DNA of 64,000 bases from Anomaloglossus baeobatrachus (lineage: Eukaryota > Chordata > Amphibia > Anura > Aromobatidae). Of the stretch, positions 21,291 to 33,604 are shown in pieces. The notes beneath the pieces are model-generated. The model saw only the letters and a list, made by a program, of their open reading frames with translations. It had not been told where the DNA came from and did no database searches. The stretch covers positions 1 through 64,000 of the forward strand of contig NW_027445266.1 of NCBI RefSeq assembly GCF_048569485.1. Direction: 5' to 3'. Numbering within the stretch: the stretch's first letter is position 1; the number at the start of each line of letters is the position of its first letter. Position numbers and translations under genes: made by a program.

Positions 21291-23661
21291 GAGGAGCCTG
21301 AAAAGGCACTTCGAGGAGGAGTCCGAGCGAATTGTCTTCCGTTCCAAAGTGGAGAACCTGGAGAAGGGTGAGAAATGTAACTCGTTCTTTTTCAGGAAAC
21401 TCCACGCCGGTCACACGCCCATGAATGAACTACGAGACGAGAGTGGAAACATGCGACGCGGGAAAGAGAACGTGATGAAGGTCGTCAGCGACTTCTACAG
21501 CGAACTCTACGCCCGCAAGACTACTGACCCCGAGGCCGCCGATAAGTTCCTGTCAGGTATCACTAACCATCTTGACCCTGCAGACGCGGCGGCCATGGAT
21601 GTTCCTCTGACGGTGGACGAGCTGCTCTCGGCCGCCAAATCCTTTAGTTCTGGCAGGACACCGGGCAGTGACGGCCTCCCAGCAGAGCTCTATGTAGCGC
21701 TGGGAGACCTAATCTGTCCGGACCTGTTAGGGCTGTATGAGGAGATGGTGGTGGAGGGCAGAATGCCTCCATCTCTGAGGGAAGGAATGGTCACGATCCT
21801 GTACAAGCGTAAAGGAGAGAGGTGCGACCTGAAGAATTGGCGTCCCATCACCCTTCTGAACGTCGACTACAAGATCCTGGCCAAGACGATGGCAACGAGA
21901 TTGAAGACTGTTATCGGACGGATCATCCACCCGGATCAGACCTGCGGCATCCCCGGACGTCGCATCGCAGACAGCCTGGCTCTCATGCGGGACACGGTCG
22001 AGTACATCAAAGCCCGCCAGGTGCACGCAGCCCTGATCTCGTTGGATCAGGAAAAGGCCTTCGACCGTGTTTCCCATGAGTTCCTGGGCAAAGCTCTGCA
22101 CAGGTTAGGTTTGGGTAACATGTTTTGCTTGTATGTCCAACTAATGTATTTTGATATTCACAGCTCGGTGTTGGTGAACGGCTGGAAGACTGACCCCTTC
22201 CCGGTCCTCTCAGGGGTCAGACAAGGCTGTCCTCTGTCACCTCTTCTTTTTGTTTGTGTTATAGAACTCTTTGCAGAGGCTATCCGGCGGAATGGAGAGA
22301 TCAGAGGGATCACCGCACCAGGACCAGAACGCTTCGAGGTCAAGTGCTCGCTCTACATGGACGACGTGACCGTCTTCTGCGCGGACCGGCGCTCAGTCGA
22401 CACCCTCGTCCAGACCTGTGAGACCTTCGGACGGGCTTCGGGAGCCAAAGTCAACTGCGGGAAGTCGGAAGCCATGCTCTTCGGGGACTGGCAGCCGGCC
22501 TCTTCCGCCCCCTTCCCTTTCAGCATCCAGCCGGATTTCATCAAGGTTCTTGGAGTCTGGTTCGGGAAGGAAGGAGCAGCCCTCAAGTCCTGGGAGGAAC
22601 GCTTGACCAAGATCACCCAACGGATCGGTCTGTGGAGCCTCAGACGCCTCACCTGTGAGGGCAAAGCACTGGTCCTGCGTAACGAGGTACTGCCCGTGCT
22701 GCAGTACACGGCCCAGGCCTGGCCCCCCCTTGCCACCGTGTGCAGGGCCATTACCAGGACGGTGTTTCGTTTTGTCTGGGGATCCAAGATGGACAGAGTA
22801 AAGCGGAGCATCATGTACAAGGATCCTCGCAAGGGTGGGAAGGGCGTACCCGATATCCCCACCCTCCTGCGATCCTCCTTCGTATGTGACTGCGTTCGCC
22901 GAACTCTGCGAGTCAAGAGAGGTTCCGCGGGTGGGTCCATGTCTCGCTTCTTCCTGCTCCCCCTTTGGAGACGGTTAGGCTGGGACAAGTGGGACAGCTC
23001 CTTCCCCTACAACTGGACGGCGCCATGGTTCTACGGAGACGTGGTTCGGTTTGTGAGGGAACACCAACTGGAGGGACTCAAGCCTGATTTGTGGAAGCCA
23101 AAGACTATCCACAAACTCATCAGAGCCAAGGACGAAATGGAGAACATTCCAGGACTTCATCACGACACACTGGAGACTGTTTGGACAAACGTGTCATCGG
23201 CTGGATTGACCAACGGGCACAAGGACTTGTCATGGATGGCGATACAGGGCGGACTGCCCGTCCGGTCATTCATGCACGCCCGGAACCTGTGCAAAACCCG
23301 GTACTGCCCAAGGTGCCCCTTCGTGGAGGAAACATCGCTGCACGCCTTTTGGGACTGCCGTTTCGCACAGCGCCTGTTGGTTGCCCTGGAGGATGACCTG
23401 AGGAACTCCGTCCCCAGAGGGAGCCTATCGTACCATTCCGTACTTTATGGACTCTTCCCTGGGACTCACACCGTTGGAGCCATCCAGGAGGCTTGGCGCC
23501 TTATGAACTGCTTTAAGGACGCTATTTGGGTCGCCAGGAACCGGCTCATCTTGAAGAGGGAGAGGATGTCTATCCAGGATTGCCGCAGGCTGATCCACAG
23601 CCTGCTCAGAGACTATTCCATCATGGACAGTCCGGACGACAGCGCCGAGGAGGAGGTTTAG
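21220..23661 (+). CDS. LINE ORF2, C-terminal part: reverse transcriptase and CCHC knuckle
   Basis: This open frame covers 813 codons. Its upstream edge at 21220 is not a true start: it has no ATG, and it overlaps the endonuclease frame by 71 bp, in which the two frames trade places. The reverse transcriptase shows NWRPITLLNVDYKI (near 21835), motif A LDQEKAFDRV with its catalytic Asp at 22044, motif B GVRQGCPLSP (near 22213) and motif C YMDD at 22354-22365. The thumb region and a C-terminal zinc knuckle CX2CX8HX4C (23305-23358) follow. These are L1/Tx1-type features. In a working element this enzyme copies RNA from the nicked U2 3' end. The stop is TAG at 23659. Confidence 0.88.
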   Translation: MSCVPCRTFFDAAGDVREELEETKRSLKRHFEEESERIVFRSKVENLEKGEKCNSFFFRKLHAGHTPMNELRDESGNMRRGKENVMKVVSDFYSELYARKTTDPEAADKFLSGITNHLDPADAAAMDVPLTVDELLSAAKSFSSGRTPGSDGLPAELYVALGDLICPDLLGLYEEMVVEGRMPPSLREGMVTILYKRKGERCDLKNWRPITLLNVDYKILAKTMATRLKTVIGRIIHPDQTCGIPGRRIADSLALMRDTVEYIKARQVHAALISLDQEKAFDRVSHEFLGKALHRLGLGNMFCLYVQLMYFDIHSSVLVNGWKTDPFPVLSGVRQGCPLSPLLFVCVIELFAEAIRRNGEIRGITAPGPERFEVKCSLYMDDVTVFCADRRSVDTLVQTCETFGRASGAKVNCGKSEAMLFGDWQPASSAPFPFSIQPDFIKVLGVWFGKEGAALKSWEERLTKITQRIGLWSLRRLTCEGKALVLRNEVLPVLQYTAQAWPPLATVCRAITRTVFRFVWGSKMDRVKRSIMYKDPRKGGKGVPDIPTLLRSSFVCDCVRRTLRVKRGSAGGSMSRFFLLPLWRRLGWDKWDSSFPYNWTAPWFYGDVVRFVREHQLEGLKPDLWKPKTIHKLIRAKDEMENIPGLHHDTLETVWTNVSSAGLTNGHKDLSWMAIQGGLPVRSFMHARNLCKTRYCPRCPFVEETSLHAFWDCRFAQRLLVALEDDLRNSVPRGSLSYHSVLYGLFPGTHTVGAIQEAWRLMNCFKDAIWVARNRLILKRERMSIQDCRRLIHSLLRDYSIMDSPDDSAEEEV

Positions 23662-23986
23662 ACCTCTTCCATGCCCCCTCCCTCCTTTTCCCGTTATGTG
23701 CGTCTTTCAATAAAGCTTCGGGCCTGTGATTTCCCCACCCTATCCCCCTTTTCCCCTACCCCCATCCCCCAATCGCCGGTTCGTCGTTATTTATTGTCTA
23801 ACTTTTTCTTTCAGCTTGAGTGTTATGGATAAGCATAGGAGTGTGATGTATAGTTTAGTGCGTCGTACTCTATGGCTATGTAAGAAGGATTGTATAGTTC
23901 TGTGTGTACGGGGCTGCGGCACTGTACACGGTTTGTTACCTTTTTGTGAGTAGTGCATGATAATAAAGATGCTGTTAAATCAAAAA
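23662..23986 (+). other. LINE 3' UTR and tail
   Basis: 325 bp after the ORF2 stop, first pyrimidine-rich and then mixed. AATAAA occurs at 23709-23714 and again at 23962-23967, about 19 bp before the end. The last bases TTAAATCAAAAA abut U2 nt 39. The same tail type ends the three short inserts, which suggests that this end is what the reverse transcriptase recognises. Confidence 0.8.
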
Positions 23987-24000
23987 TCTGTTCTTATCAG
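23987..24000 (+). repeat. Target site duplication, right copy (LINE)
   Basis: Exact match to 18440-18453. It begins at U2 nt 39, the 3' junction used by all four insertions in the window. Confidence 0.95.
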
Positions 24001-24136
24001 TTTAATATCTGATACGTCCCCTATCTGGGGACCATATATTAAATGGATTTTTAGAACAGGGAGATGGAAAAAGAGCTTGCTCTGTCCACTCCACGCATTG
24101 ACCTGGTATTGCAGTACCTCCAGGAACGGTGCACCC
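23987..24136 (+). pseudogene. RNU2: U2 snRNA copy 12, 3' part (nt 39-188)
   Basis: Downstream remainder of the LINE-split gene, including the Sm site and stem-loops III and IV. Its 3' box is at 24149-24163. It has no promoter of its own, lying 5.6 kb from the PSE. Confidence 0.97.
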
Positions 24137-25526
24137 CTTCTTAACCCAGTTTCCAAAAGCAGAACTCAATTCACCTGATTCATATTAGCCCGATTTAATG
24201 AATTGGAAGAAAGCATACGTCTTCATATGCACCTCAATTTGGCCCATTCACTTTTCACACTTCCTCCTTTTGTTTTTTATCTTTCACACTTTTGACTTTC
24301 TTTATTCATCCAAATAGCAAACTCATCACCACTCAACCTGACCAACTCGGCTATGTCCCCGTGCTGCAGTTCTCTGTCTTATCTAGATCATTTGCAATTG
24401 AATGGAATAGATCCCTTTTGGACAAAGTGGATTCACCTGCTGCTGCAGTGACCACAGGTGTGATAACATCTAGAATTGGCATCTGGTGCGATCTCTCCGC
24501 TTCCACTCCAAAGAAAGTTACCTGTTTATTCCTATCATGCATTGGTTTTTGGGGTTTTCTTTGAGTAATGATGATCTCTTTAGTAGTCTGTTGGCGCCCT
24601 CTCCTGGAGGAATAGTTTGCTTGCTCTTGGACATTCTAAAAGAGAGGTCATGATAGACATTGAGCTTCTGAGCTCAATTGGGGACAGTCATGGGTGATGA
24701 ATGTTTGCAACCTACTGCGAAGCCTCATACCGCAATATAAGGAACGTCAAATACTAAGAAAGGGCGGCCTATGAAAGAATTACTACTTTCAATAAGTACA
24801 CTTAAACGGCTAATTGGGAATAGAAAAACTGTAAAAAGCCCTCTGAGAAAGCCCCCCTCTAACCTTTGATAGTAAGCTTTTCTGTAGTCTGCCTGTTGAT
24901 GTATTTTCCGTTTGAACTGTGCACAACATGAAGAGACGGAACACTGGCGGCTTGTCACAATGCCCCCCGATGACATCACAATAGCGCTGCTGCCTAGAAA
25001 ACAAGCTGCGCAGAAGAAGTTGTTCTTTGGGTGGGAGGGTGGGCTAGTGGAAGGAGGGGGCAATCTCTTTTTTTCCCGGGTGGTAGGGGGATGACAGGAG
25101 AAGGGAAGCGGGTGGTGAGAAAGGTACAGAGGGCAGGGTTTGGGGGCTGGGAAGGAAAGGGAAAAGATTAGGGTTTGGGGATGATGAAAGGGCTTTCTAC
25201 GGGTAAGGATGGCAAAGGGTGGCAGTGACGGAAAGTCAGGCAACCTGTCCTGTCCGTCTTTTTGTATCGTGAATTGGAAAGACTGCAAGGGGGAGGGGAG
25301 TTGCTTGCGCCCTAAAGGAGGAGTTATTCAGATTCATTGCAGTGGGCGGCGGCTGCAAAACGCACCATTCTTCTTGTTTTGGCTCTGCAAAGCAGCCTTT
25401 TCAAGGGTTGGCTTGGGTGACAAAATGTCTTGTGTAGGCGTGGGTTTGTCTCCCTCTCGCTCTCTCTCCCTAAGATGTGTCCGGCATAGGCCAGGGTGCC
25501 ACTCGAGGCCCAAACCAATTCTGGTT

Positions 25527-25714
25527 ATCGCTTCTCGGCCTTTTGGCTAAGATCAAGTGTAGTATCTGTTCTTATCAGTTTAATATCTGATACGTCCCCT
25601 ATCTGGGGACCATATATTAAATGGATTTTTAGAACAGGGAGATGGAAAAAGAGCTTGCTCTGTCCACTCCACGCATTGACCTGGTATTGCAGTACCTCCA
25701 GGAACGGTGCACCC
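25527..25714 (+). ncRNA. RNU2: U2 snRNA, copy 13
   Basis: First whole copy after the LINE; no change seen. PSE 25465-25482, 3' box 25727-25741. Confidence 0.97.
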
Positions 25715-27104
25715 CTTCTTAACCCAGTTTCCAAAAGCAGAACTCAATTCACCTGATTCATATTAGCCCGATTTAATGAATTGGAAGAAAGCATACGTCT
25801 TCATATGCACCTCAATTTGGCCCATTCACTTTTCACACTTCCTCCTTTTGTTTTTTATCTTTCACACTTTTGACTTTCTTTATTCATCCAAATAGCAAAC
25901 TCATCACCACTCAACCTGACCAACTCGGCTATGTCCCCGTGCTGCAGTTCTCTGTCTTATCTAGATCATTTGCAATTGAATGGAATAGATCCCTTTTGGA
26001 CAAAGTGGATTCACCTGCTGCTGCAGTGACCACAGGTGTGATAACATCTAGAATTGGCATCTGGTGCGATCTCTCCGCTTCCACTCCAAAGAAAGTTACC
26101 TGTTTATTCCTATCATGCATTGGTTTTTGGGGTTTTCTTTGAGTAATGATGATCTCTTTAGTAGTCTGTTGGCGCCCTCTCCTGGAGGAATAGTTTGCTT
26201 GCTCTTGGACATTCTAAAAGAGAGGTCATGATAGACATTGAGCTTCTGAGCTCAATTGGGGACAGTCATGGGTGATGAATGTTTGCAACCTACTGCGAAG
26301 CCTCATACCGCAATATAAGGAACGTCAAATACTAAGAAAGGGCGGCCTATGAAAGAATTACTACTTTCAATAAGTACACTTAAACGGCTAATTGGGAATA
26401 GAAAAACTGTAAAAAGCCCTCTGAGAAAGCCCCCCTCTAACCTTTGATAGTAAGCTTTTCTGTAGTCTGCCTGTTGATGTATTTTCCGTTTGAACTGTGC
26501 ACAACATGAAGAGACGGAACACTGGCGGCTTGTCACAATGCCCCCCGATGACATCACAATAGCGCTGCTGCCTAGAAAACAAGCTGCGCAGAAGAAGTTG
26601 TTCTTTGGGTGGGAGGGTGGGCTAGTGGAAGGAGGGGGCAATCTCTTTTTTTCCCGGGTGGTAGGGGGATGACAGGAGAAGGGAAGCGGGTGGTGAGAAA
26701 GGTACAGAGGGCAGGGTTTGGGGGCTGGGAAGGAAAGGGAAAAGATTAGGGTTTGGGGATGATGAAAGGGCTTTCTACGGGTAAGGATGGCAAAGGGTGG
26801 CAGTGACGGAAAGTCAGGCAACCTGTCCTGTCCGTCTTTTTGTATCGTGAATTGGAAAGACTGCAAGGGGGAGGGGAGTTGCTTGCGCCCTAAAGGAGGA
26901 GTTATTCAGATTCATTGCAGTGGGCGGCGGCTGCAAAACGCACCATTCTTCTTGTTTTGGCTCTGCAAAGCAGCCTTTTCAAGGGTTGGCTTGGGTGACA
27001 AAATGTCTTGTGTAGGCGTGGGTTTGTCTCCCTCTCGCTCTCTCTCCCTAAGATGTGTCCGGCATAGGCCAGGGTGCCACTCGAGGCCCAAACCAATTCT
27101 GGTT

Positions 27105-27292
27105 ATCGCTTCTCGGCCTTTTGGCTAAGATCAAGTGTAGTATCTGTTCTTATCAGTTTAATATCTGATACGTCCCCTATCTGGGGACCATATATTAAAT
27201 GGATTTTTAGAACAGGGAGATGGAAAAAGAGCTTGCTCTGTCCACTCCACGCATTGACCTGGTATTGCAGTACCTCCAGGAACGGTGCACCC
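27105..27292 (+). ncRNA. RNU2: U2 snRNA, copy 14
   Basis: Uninterrupted copy, no change seen. PSE 27043-27060, 3' box 27305-27319. Confidence 0.97.
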
Positions 27293-28682
27293 CTTCTTAA
27301 CCCAGTTTCCAAAAGCAGAACTCAATTCACCTGATTCATATTAGCCCGATTTAATGAATTGGAAGAAAGCATACGTCTTCATATGCACCTCAATTTGGCC
27401 CATTCACTTTTCACACTTCCTCCTTTTGTTTTTTATCTTTCACACTTTTGACTTTCTTTATTCATCCAAATAGCAAACTCATCACCACTCAACCTGACCA
27501 ACTCGGCTATGTCCCCGTGCTGCAGTTCTCTGTCTTATCTAGATCATTTGCAATTGAATGGAATAGATCCCTTTTGGACAAAGTGGATTCACCTGCTGCT
27601 GCAGTGACCACAGGTGTGATAACATCTAGAATTGGCATCTGGTGCGATCTCTCCGCTTCCACTCCAAAGAAAGTTACCTGTTTATTCCTATCATGCATTG
27701 GTTTTTGGGGTTTTCTTTGAGTAATGATGATCTCTTTAGTAGTCTGTTGGCGCCCTCTCCTGGAGGAATAGTTTGCTTGCTCTTGGACATTCTAAAAGAG
27801 AGGTCATGATAGACATTGAGCTTCTGAGCTCAATTGGGGACAGTCATGGGTGATGAATGTTTGCAACCTACTGCGAAGCCTCATACCGCAATATAAGGAA
27901 CGTCAAATACTAAGAAAGGGCGGCCTATGAAAGAATTACTACTTTCAATAAGTACACTTAAACGGCTAATTGGGAATAGAAAAACTGTAAAAAGCCCTCT
28001 GAGAAAGCCCCCCTCTAACCTTTGATAGTAAGCTTTTCTGTAGTCTGCCTGTTGATGTATTTTCCGTTTGAACTGTGCACAACATGAAGAGACGGAACAC
28101 TGGCGGCTTGTCACAATGCCCCCCGATGACATCACAATAGCGCTGCTGCCTAGAAAACAAGCTGCGCAGAAGAAGTTGTTCTTTGGGTGGGAGGGTGGGC
28201 TAGTGGAAGGAGGGGGCAATCTCTTTTTTTCCCGGGTGGTAGGGGGATGACAGGAGAAGGGAAGCGGGTGGTGAGAAAGGTACAGAGGGCAGGGTTTGGG
28301 GGCTGGGAAGGAAAGGGAAAAGATTAGGGTTTGGGGATGATGAAAGGGCTTTCTACGGGTAAGGATGGCAAAGGGTGGCAGTGACGGAAAGTCAGGCAAC
28401 CTGTCCTGTCCGTCTTTTTGTATCGTGAATTGGAAAGACTGCAAGGGGGAGGGGAGTTGCTTGCGCCCTAAAGGAGGAGTTATTCAGATTCATTGCAGTG
28501 GGCGGCGGCTGCAAAACGCACCATTCTTCTTGTTTTGGCTCTGCAAAGCAGCCTTTTCAAGGGTTGGCTTGGGTGACAAAATGTCTTGTGTAGGCGTGGG
28601 TTTGTCTCCCTCTCGCTCTCTCTCCCTAAGATGTGTCCGGCATAGGCCAGGGTGCCACTCGAGGCCCAAACCAATTCTGGTT

Positions 28683-28870
28683 ATCGCTTCTCGGCCTTTT
28701 GGCTAAGATCAAGTGTAGTATCTGTTCTTATCAGTTTAATATCTGATACGTCCCCTATCTGGGGACCATATATTAAATGGATTTTTAGAACAGGGAGATG
28801 GAAAAAGAGCTTGCTCTGTCCACTCCACGCATTGACCTGGTATTGCAGTACCTCCAGGAACGGTGCACCC
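28683..28870 (+). ncRNA. RNU2: U2 snRNA, copy 15
   Basis: Uninterrupted copy, no change seen. PSE 28621-28638, 3' box 28883-28897. Confidence 0.97.
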
Positions 28871-30260
28871 CTTCTTAACCCAGTTTCCAAAAGCAGAACT
28901 CAATTCACCTGATTCATATTAGCCCGATTTAATGAATTGGAAGAAAGCATACGTCTTCATATGCACCTCAATTTGGCCCATTCACTTTTCACACTTCCTC
29001 CTTTTGTTTTTTATCTTTCACACTTTTGACTTTCTTTATTCATCCAAATAGCAAACTCATCACCACTCAACCTGACCAACTCGGCTATGTCCCCGTGCTG
29101 CAGTTCTCTGTCTTATCTAGATCATTTGCAATTGAATGGAATAGATCCCTTTTGGACAAAGTGGATTCACCTGCTGCTGCAGTGACCACAGGTGTGATAA
29201 CATCTAGAATTGGCATCTGGTGCGATCTCTCCGCTTCCACTCCAAAGAAAGTTACCTGTTTATTCCTATCATGCATTGGTTTTTGGGGTTTTCTTTGAGT
29301 AATGATGATCTCTTTAGTAGTCTGTTGGCGCCCTCTCCTGGAGGAATAGTTTGCTTGCTCTTGGACATTCTAAAAGAGAGGTCATGATAGACATTGAGCT
29401 TCTGAGCTCAATTGGGGACAGTCATGGGTGATGAATGTTTGCAACCTACTGCGAAGCCTCATACCGCAATATAAGGAACGTCAAATACTAAGAAAGGGCG
29501 GCCTATGAAAGAATTACTACTTTCAATAAGTACACTTAAACGGCTAATTGGGAATAGAAAAACTGTAAAAAGCCCTCTGAGAAAGCCCCCCTCTAACCTT
29601 TGATAGTAAGCTTTTCTGTAGTCTGCCTGTTGATGTATTTTCCGTTTGAACTGTGCACAACATGAAGAGACGGAACACTGGCGGCTTGTCACAATGCCCC
29701 CCGATGACATCACAATAGCGCTGCTGCCTAGAAAACAAGCTGCGCAGAAGAAGTTGTTCTTTGGGTGGGAGGGTGGGCTAGTGGAAGGAGGGGGCAATCT
29801 CTTTTTTTCCCGGGTGGTAGGGGGATGACAGGAGAAGGGAAGCGGGTGGTGAGAAAGGTACAGAGGGCAGGGTTTGGGGGCTGGGAAGGAAAGGGAAAAG
29901 ATTAGGGTTTGGGGATGATGAAAGGGCTTTCTACGGGTAAGGATGGCAAAGGGTGGCAGTGACGGAAAGTCAGGCAACCTGTCCTGTCCGTCTTTTTGTA
30001 TCGTGAATTGGAAAGACTGCAAGGGGGAGGGGAGTTGCTTGCGCCCTAAAGGAGGAGTTATTCAGATTCATTGCAGTGGGCGGCGGCTGCAAAACGCACC
30101 ATTCTTCTTGTTTTGGCTCTGCAAAGCAGCCTTTTCAAGGGTTGGCTTGGGTGACAAAATGTCTTGTGTAGGCGTGGGTTTGTCTCCCTCTCGCTCTCTC
30201 TCCCTAAGATGTGTCCGGCATAGGCCAGGGTGCCACTCGAGGCCCAAACCAATTCTGGTT

Positions 30261-30448
30261 ATCGCTTCTCGGCCTTTTGGCTAAGATCAAGTGTAGTATC
30301 TGTTCTTATCAGTTTAATATCTGATACGTCCCCTATCTGGGGACCATATATTAAATGGATTTTTAGAACAGGGAGATGGAAAAAGAGCTTGCTCTGTCCA
30401 CTCCACGCATTGACCTGGTATTGCAGTACCTCCAGGAACGGTGCACCC
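30261..30448 (+). ncRNA. RNU2: U2 snRNA, copy 16
   Basis: Uninterrupted copy, no change seen. PSE 30199-30216, 3' box 30461-30475. Confidence 0.97.
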
Positions 30449-31838
30449 CTTCTTAACCCAGTTTCCAAAAGCAGAACTCAATTCACCTGATTCATATTAG
30501 CCCGATTTAATGAATTGGAAGAAAGCATACGTCTTCATATGCACCTCAATTTGGCCCATTCACTTTTCACACTTCCTCCTTTTGTTTTTTATCTTTCACA
30601 CTTTTGACTTTCTTTATTCATCCAAATAGCAAACTCATCACCACTCAACCTGACCAACTCGGCTATGTCCCCGTGCTGCAGTTCTCTGTCTTATCTAGAT
30701 CATTTGCAATTGAATGGAATAGATCCCTTTTGGACAAAGTGGATTCACCTGCTGCTGCAGTGACCACAGGTGTGATAACATCTAGAATTGGCATCTGGTG
30801 CGATCTCTCCGCTTCCACTCCAAAGAAAGTTACCTGTTTATTCCTATCATGCATTGGTTTTTGGGGTTTTCTTTGAGTAATGATGATCTCTTTAGTAGTC
30901 TGTTGGCGCCCTCTCCTGGAGGAATAGTTTGCTTGCTCTTGGACATTCTAAAAGAGAGGTCATGATAGACATTGAGCTTCTGAGCTCAATTGGGGACAGT
31001 CATGGGTGATGAATGTTTGCAACCTACTGCGAAGCCTCATACCGCAATATAAGGAACGTCAAATACTAAGAAAGGGCGGCCTATGAAAGAATTACTACTT
31101 TCAATAAGTACACTTAAACGGCTAATTGGGAATAGAAAAACTGTAAAAAGCCCTCTGAGAAAGCCCCCCTCTAACCTTTGATAGTAAGCTTTTCTGTAGT
31201 CTGCCTGTTGATGTATTTTCCGTTTGAACTGTGCACAACATGAAGAGACGGAACACTGGCGGCTTGTCACAATGCCCCCCGATGACATCACAATAGCGCT
31301 GCTGCCTAGAAAACAAGCTGCGCAGAAGAAGTTGTTCTTTGGGTGGGAGGGTGGGCTAGTGGAAGGAGGGGGCAATCTCTTTTTTTCCCGGGTGGTAGGG
31401 GGATGACAGGAGAAGGGAAGCGGGTGGTGAGAAAGGTACAGAGGGCAGGGTTTGGGGGCTGGGAAGGAAAGGGAAAAGATTAGGGTTTGGGGATGATGAA
31501 AGGGCTTTCTACGGGTAAGGATGGCAAAGGGTGGCAGTGACGGAAAGTCAGGCAACCTGTCCTGTCCGTCTTTTTGTATCGTGAATTGGAAAGACTGCAA
31601 GGGGGAGGGGAGTTGCTTGCGCCCTAAAGGAGGAGTTATTCAGATTCATTGCAGTGGGCGGCGGCTGCAAAACGCACCATTCTTCTTGTTTTGGCTCTGC
31701 AAAGCAGCCTTTTCAAGGGTTGGCTTGGGTGACAAAATGTCTTGTGTAGGCGTGGGTTTGTCTCCCTCTCGCTCTCTCTCCCTAAGATGTGTCCGGCATA
31801 GGCCAGGGTGCCACTCGAGGCCCAAACCAATTCTGGTT

Positions 31839-32026
31839 ATCGCTTCTCGGCCTTTTGGCTAAGATCAAGTGTAGTATCTGTTCTTATCAGTTTAATATCT
31901 GATACGTCCCCTATCTGGGGACCATATATTAAATGGATTTTTAGAACAGGGAGATGGAAAAAGAGCTTGCTCTGTCCACTCCACGCATTGACCTGGTATT
32001 GCAGTACCTCCAGGAACGGTGCACCC
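31839..32026 (+). ncRNA. RNU2: U2 snRNA, copy 17
   Basis: Uninterrupted copy, no change seen. PSE 31777-31794, 3' box 32039-32053. Confidence 0.97.
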
Positions 32027-33416
32027 CTTCTTAACCCAGTTTCCAAAAGCAGAACTCAATTCACCTGATTCATATTAGCCCGATTTAATGAATTGGAAGA
32101 AAGCATACGTCTTCATATGCACCTCAATTTGGCCCATTCACTTTTCACACTTCCTCCTTTTGTTTTTTATCTTTCACACTTTTGACTTTCTTTATTCATC
32201 CAAATAGCAAACTCATCACCACTCAACCTGACCAACTCGGCTATGTCCCCGTGCTGCAGTTCTCTGTCTTATCTAGATCATTTGCAATTGAATGGAATAG
32301 ATCCCTTTTGGACAAAGTGGATTCACCTGCTGCTGCAGTGACCACAGGTGTGATAACATCTAGAATTGGCATCTGGTGCGATCTCTCCGCTTCCACTCCA
32401 AAGAAAGTTACCTGTTTATTCCTATCATGCATTGGTTTTTGGGGTTTTCTTTGAGTAATGATGATCTCTTTAGTAGTCTGTTGGCGCCCTCTCCTGGAGG
32501 AATAGTTTGCTTGCTCTTGGACATTCTAAAAGAGAGGTCATGATAGACATTGAGCTTCTGAGCTCAATTGGGGACAGTCATGGGTGATGAATGTTTGCAA
32601 CCTACTGCGAAGCCTCATACCGCAATATAAGGAACGTCAAATACTAAGAAAGGGCGGCCTATGAAAGAATTACTACTTTCAATAAGTACACTTAAACGGC
32701 TAATTGGGAATAGAAAAACTGTAAAAAGCCCTCTGAGAAAGCCCCCCTCTAACCTTTGATAGTAAGCTTTTCTGTAGTCTGCCTGTTGATGTATTTTCCG
32801 TTTGAACTGTGCACAACATGAAGAGACGGAACACTGGCGGCTTGTCACAATGCCCCCCGATGACATCACAATAGCGCTGCTGCCTAGAAAACAAGCTGCG
32901 CAGAAGAAGTTGTTCTTTGGGTGGGAGGGTGGGCTAGTGGAAGGAGGGGGCAATCTCTTTTTTTCCCGGGTGGTAGGGGGATGACAGGAGAAGGGAAGCG
33001 GGTGGTGAGAAAGGTACAGAGGGCAGGGTTTGGGGGCTGGGAAGGAAAGGGAAAAGATTAGGGTTTGGGGATGATGAAAGGGCTTTCTACGGGTAAGGAT
33101 GGCAAAGGGTGGCAGTGACGGAAAGTCAGGCAACCTGTCCTGTCCGTCTTTTTGTATCGTGAATTGGAAAGACTGCAAGGGGGAGGGGAGTTGCTTGCGC
33201 CCTAAAGGAGGAGTTATTCAGATTCATTGCAGTGGGCGGCGGCTGCAAAACGCACCATTCTTCTTGTTTTGGCTCTGCAAAGCAGCCTTTTCAAGGGTTG
33301 GCTTGGGTGACAAAATGTCTTGTGTAGGCGTGGGTTTGTCTCCCTCTCGCTCTCTCTCCCTAAGATGTGTCCGGCATAGGCCAGGGTGCCACTCGAGGCC
33401 CAAACCAATTCTGGTT

Positions 33417-33604
33417 ATCGCTTCTCGGCCTTTTGGCTAAGATCAAGTGTAGTATCTGTTCTTATCAGTTTAATATCTGATACGTCCCCTATCTGGGGAC
33501 CATATATTAAATGGATTTTTAGAACAGGGAGATGGAAAAAGAGCTTGCTCTGTCCACTCCACGCATTGACCTGGTATTGCAGTACCTCCAGGAACGGTGC
33601 ACCC
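33417..33604 (+). ncRNA. RNU2: U2 snRNA, copy 18
   Basis: Uninterrupted copy, no change seen. PSE 33355-33372, 3' box 33617-33631. Confidence 0.97.

Larger units (their letters stand above)
18454..23986 (+). mobile_element. Keno-like non-LTR retrotransposon (Tx1 clade) in U2 snRNA
   Basis: This 5.5-kb element lies inside U2 in the sense orientation. It has a 5' leader of about 237 bp, ORF1 with three CCHC knuckles, a 35-bp gap, ORF2 with AP endonuclease, reverse transcriptase and a C-terminal CCHC knuckle, a 3' UTR of about 325 bp and a short tail TTAAATCAAAAA. There are no LTRs. The domain order is that of the L1/Tx1 group. Insertion into U2 snRNA genes is the hallmark of the Keno lineage, described from fish. 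The 3' junction is between U2 nt 38 and 39, and the 14-bp duplication fits target-primed reverse transcription. It looks full length and young. The one defect I see is a single-base frame change within ORF2. Family assignment rests on target site and domains, not on a database search. Confidence 0.9.
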
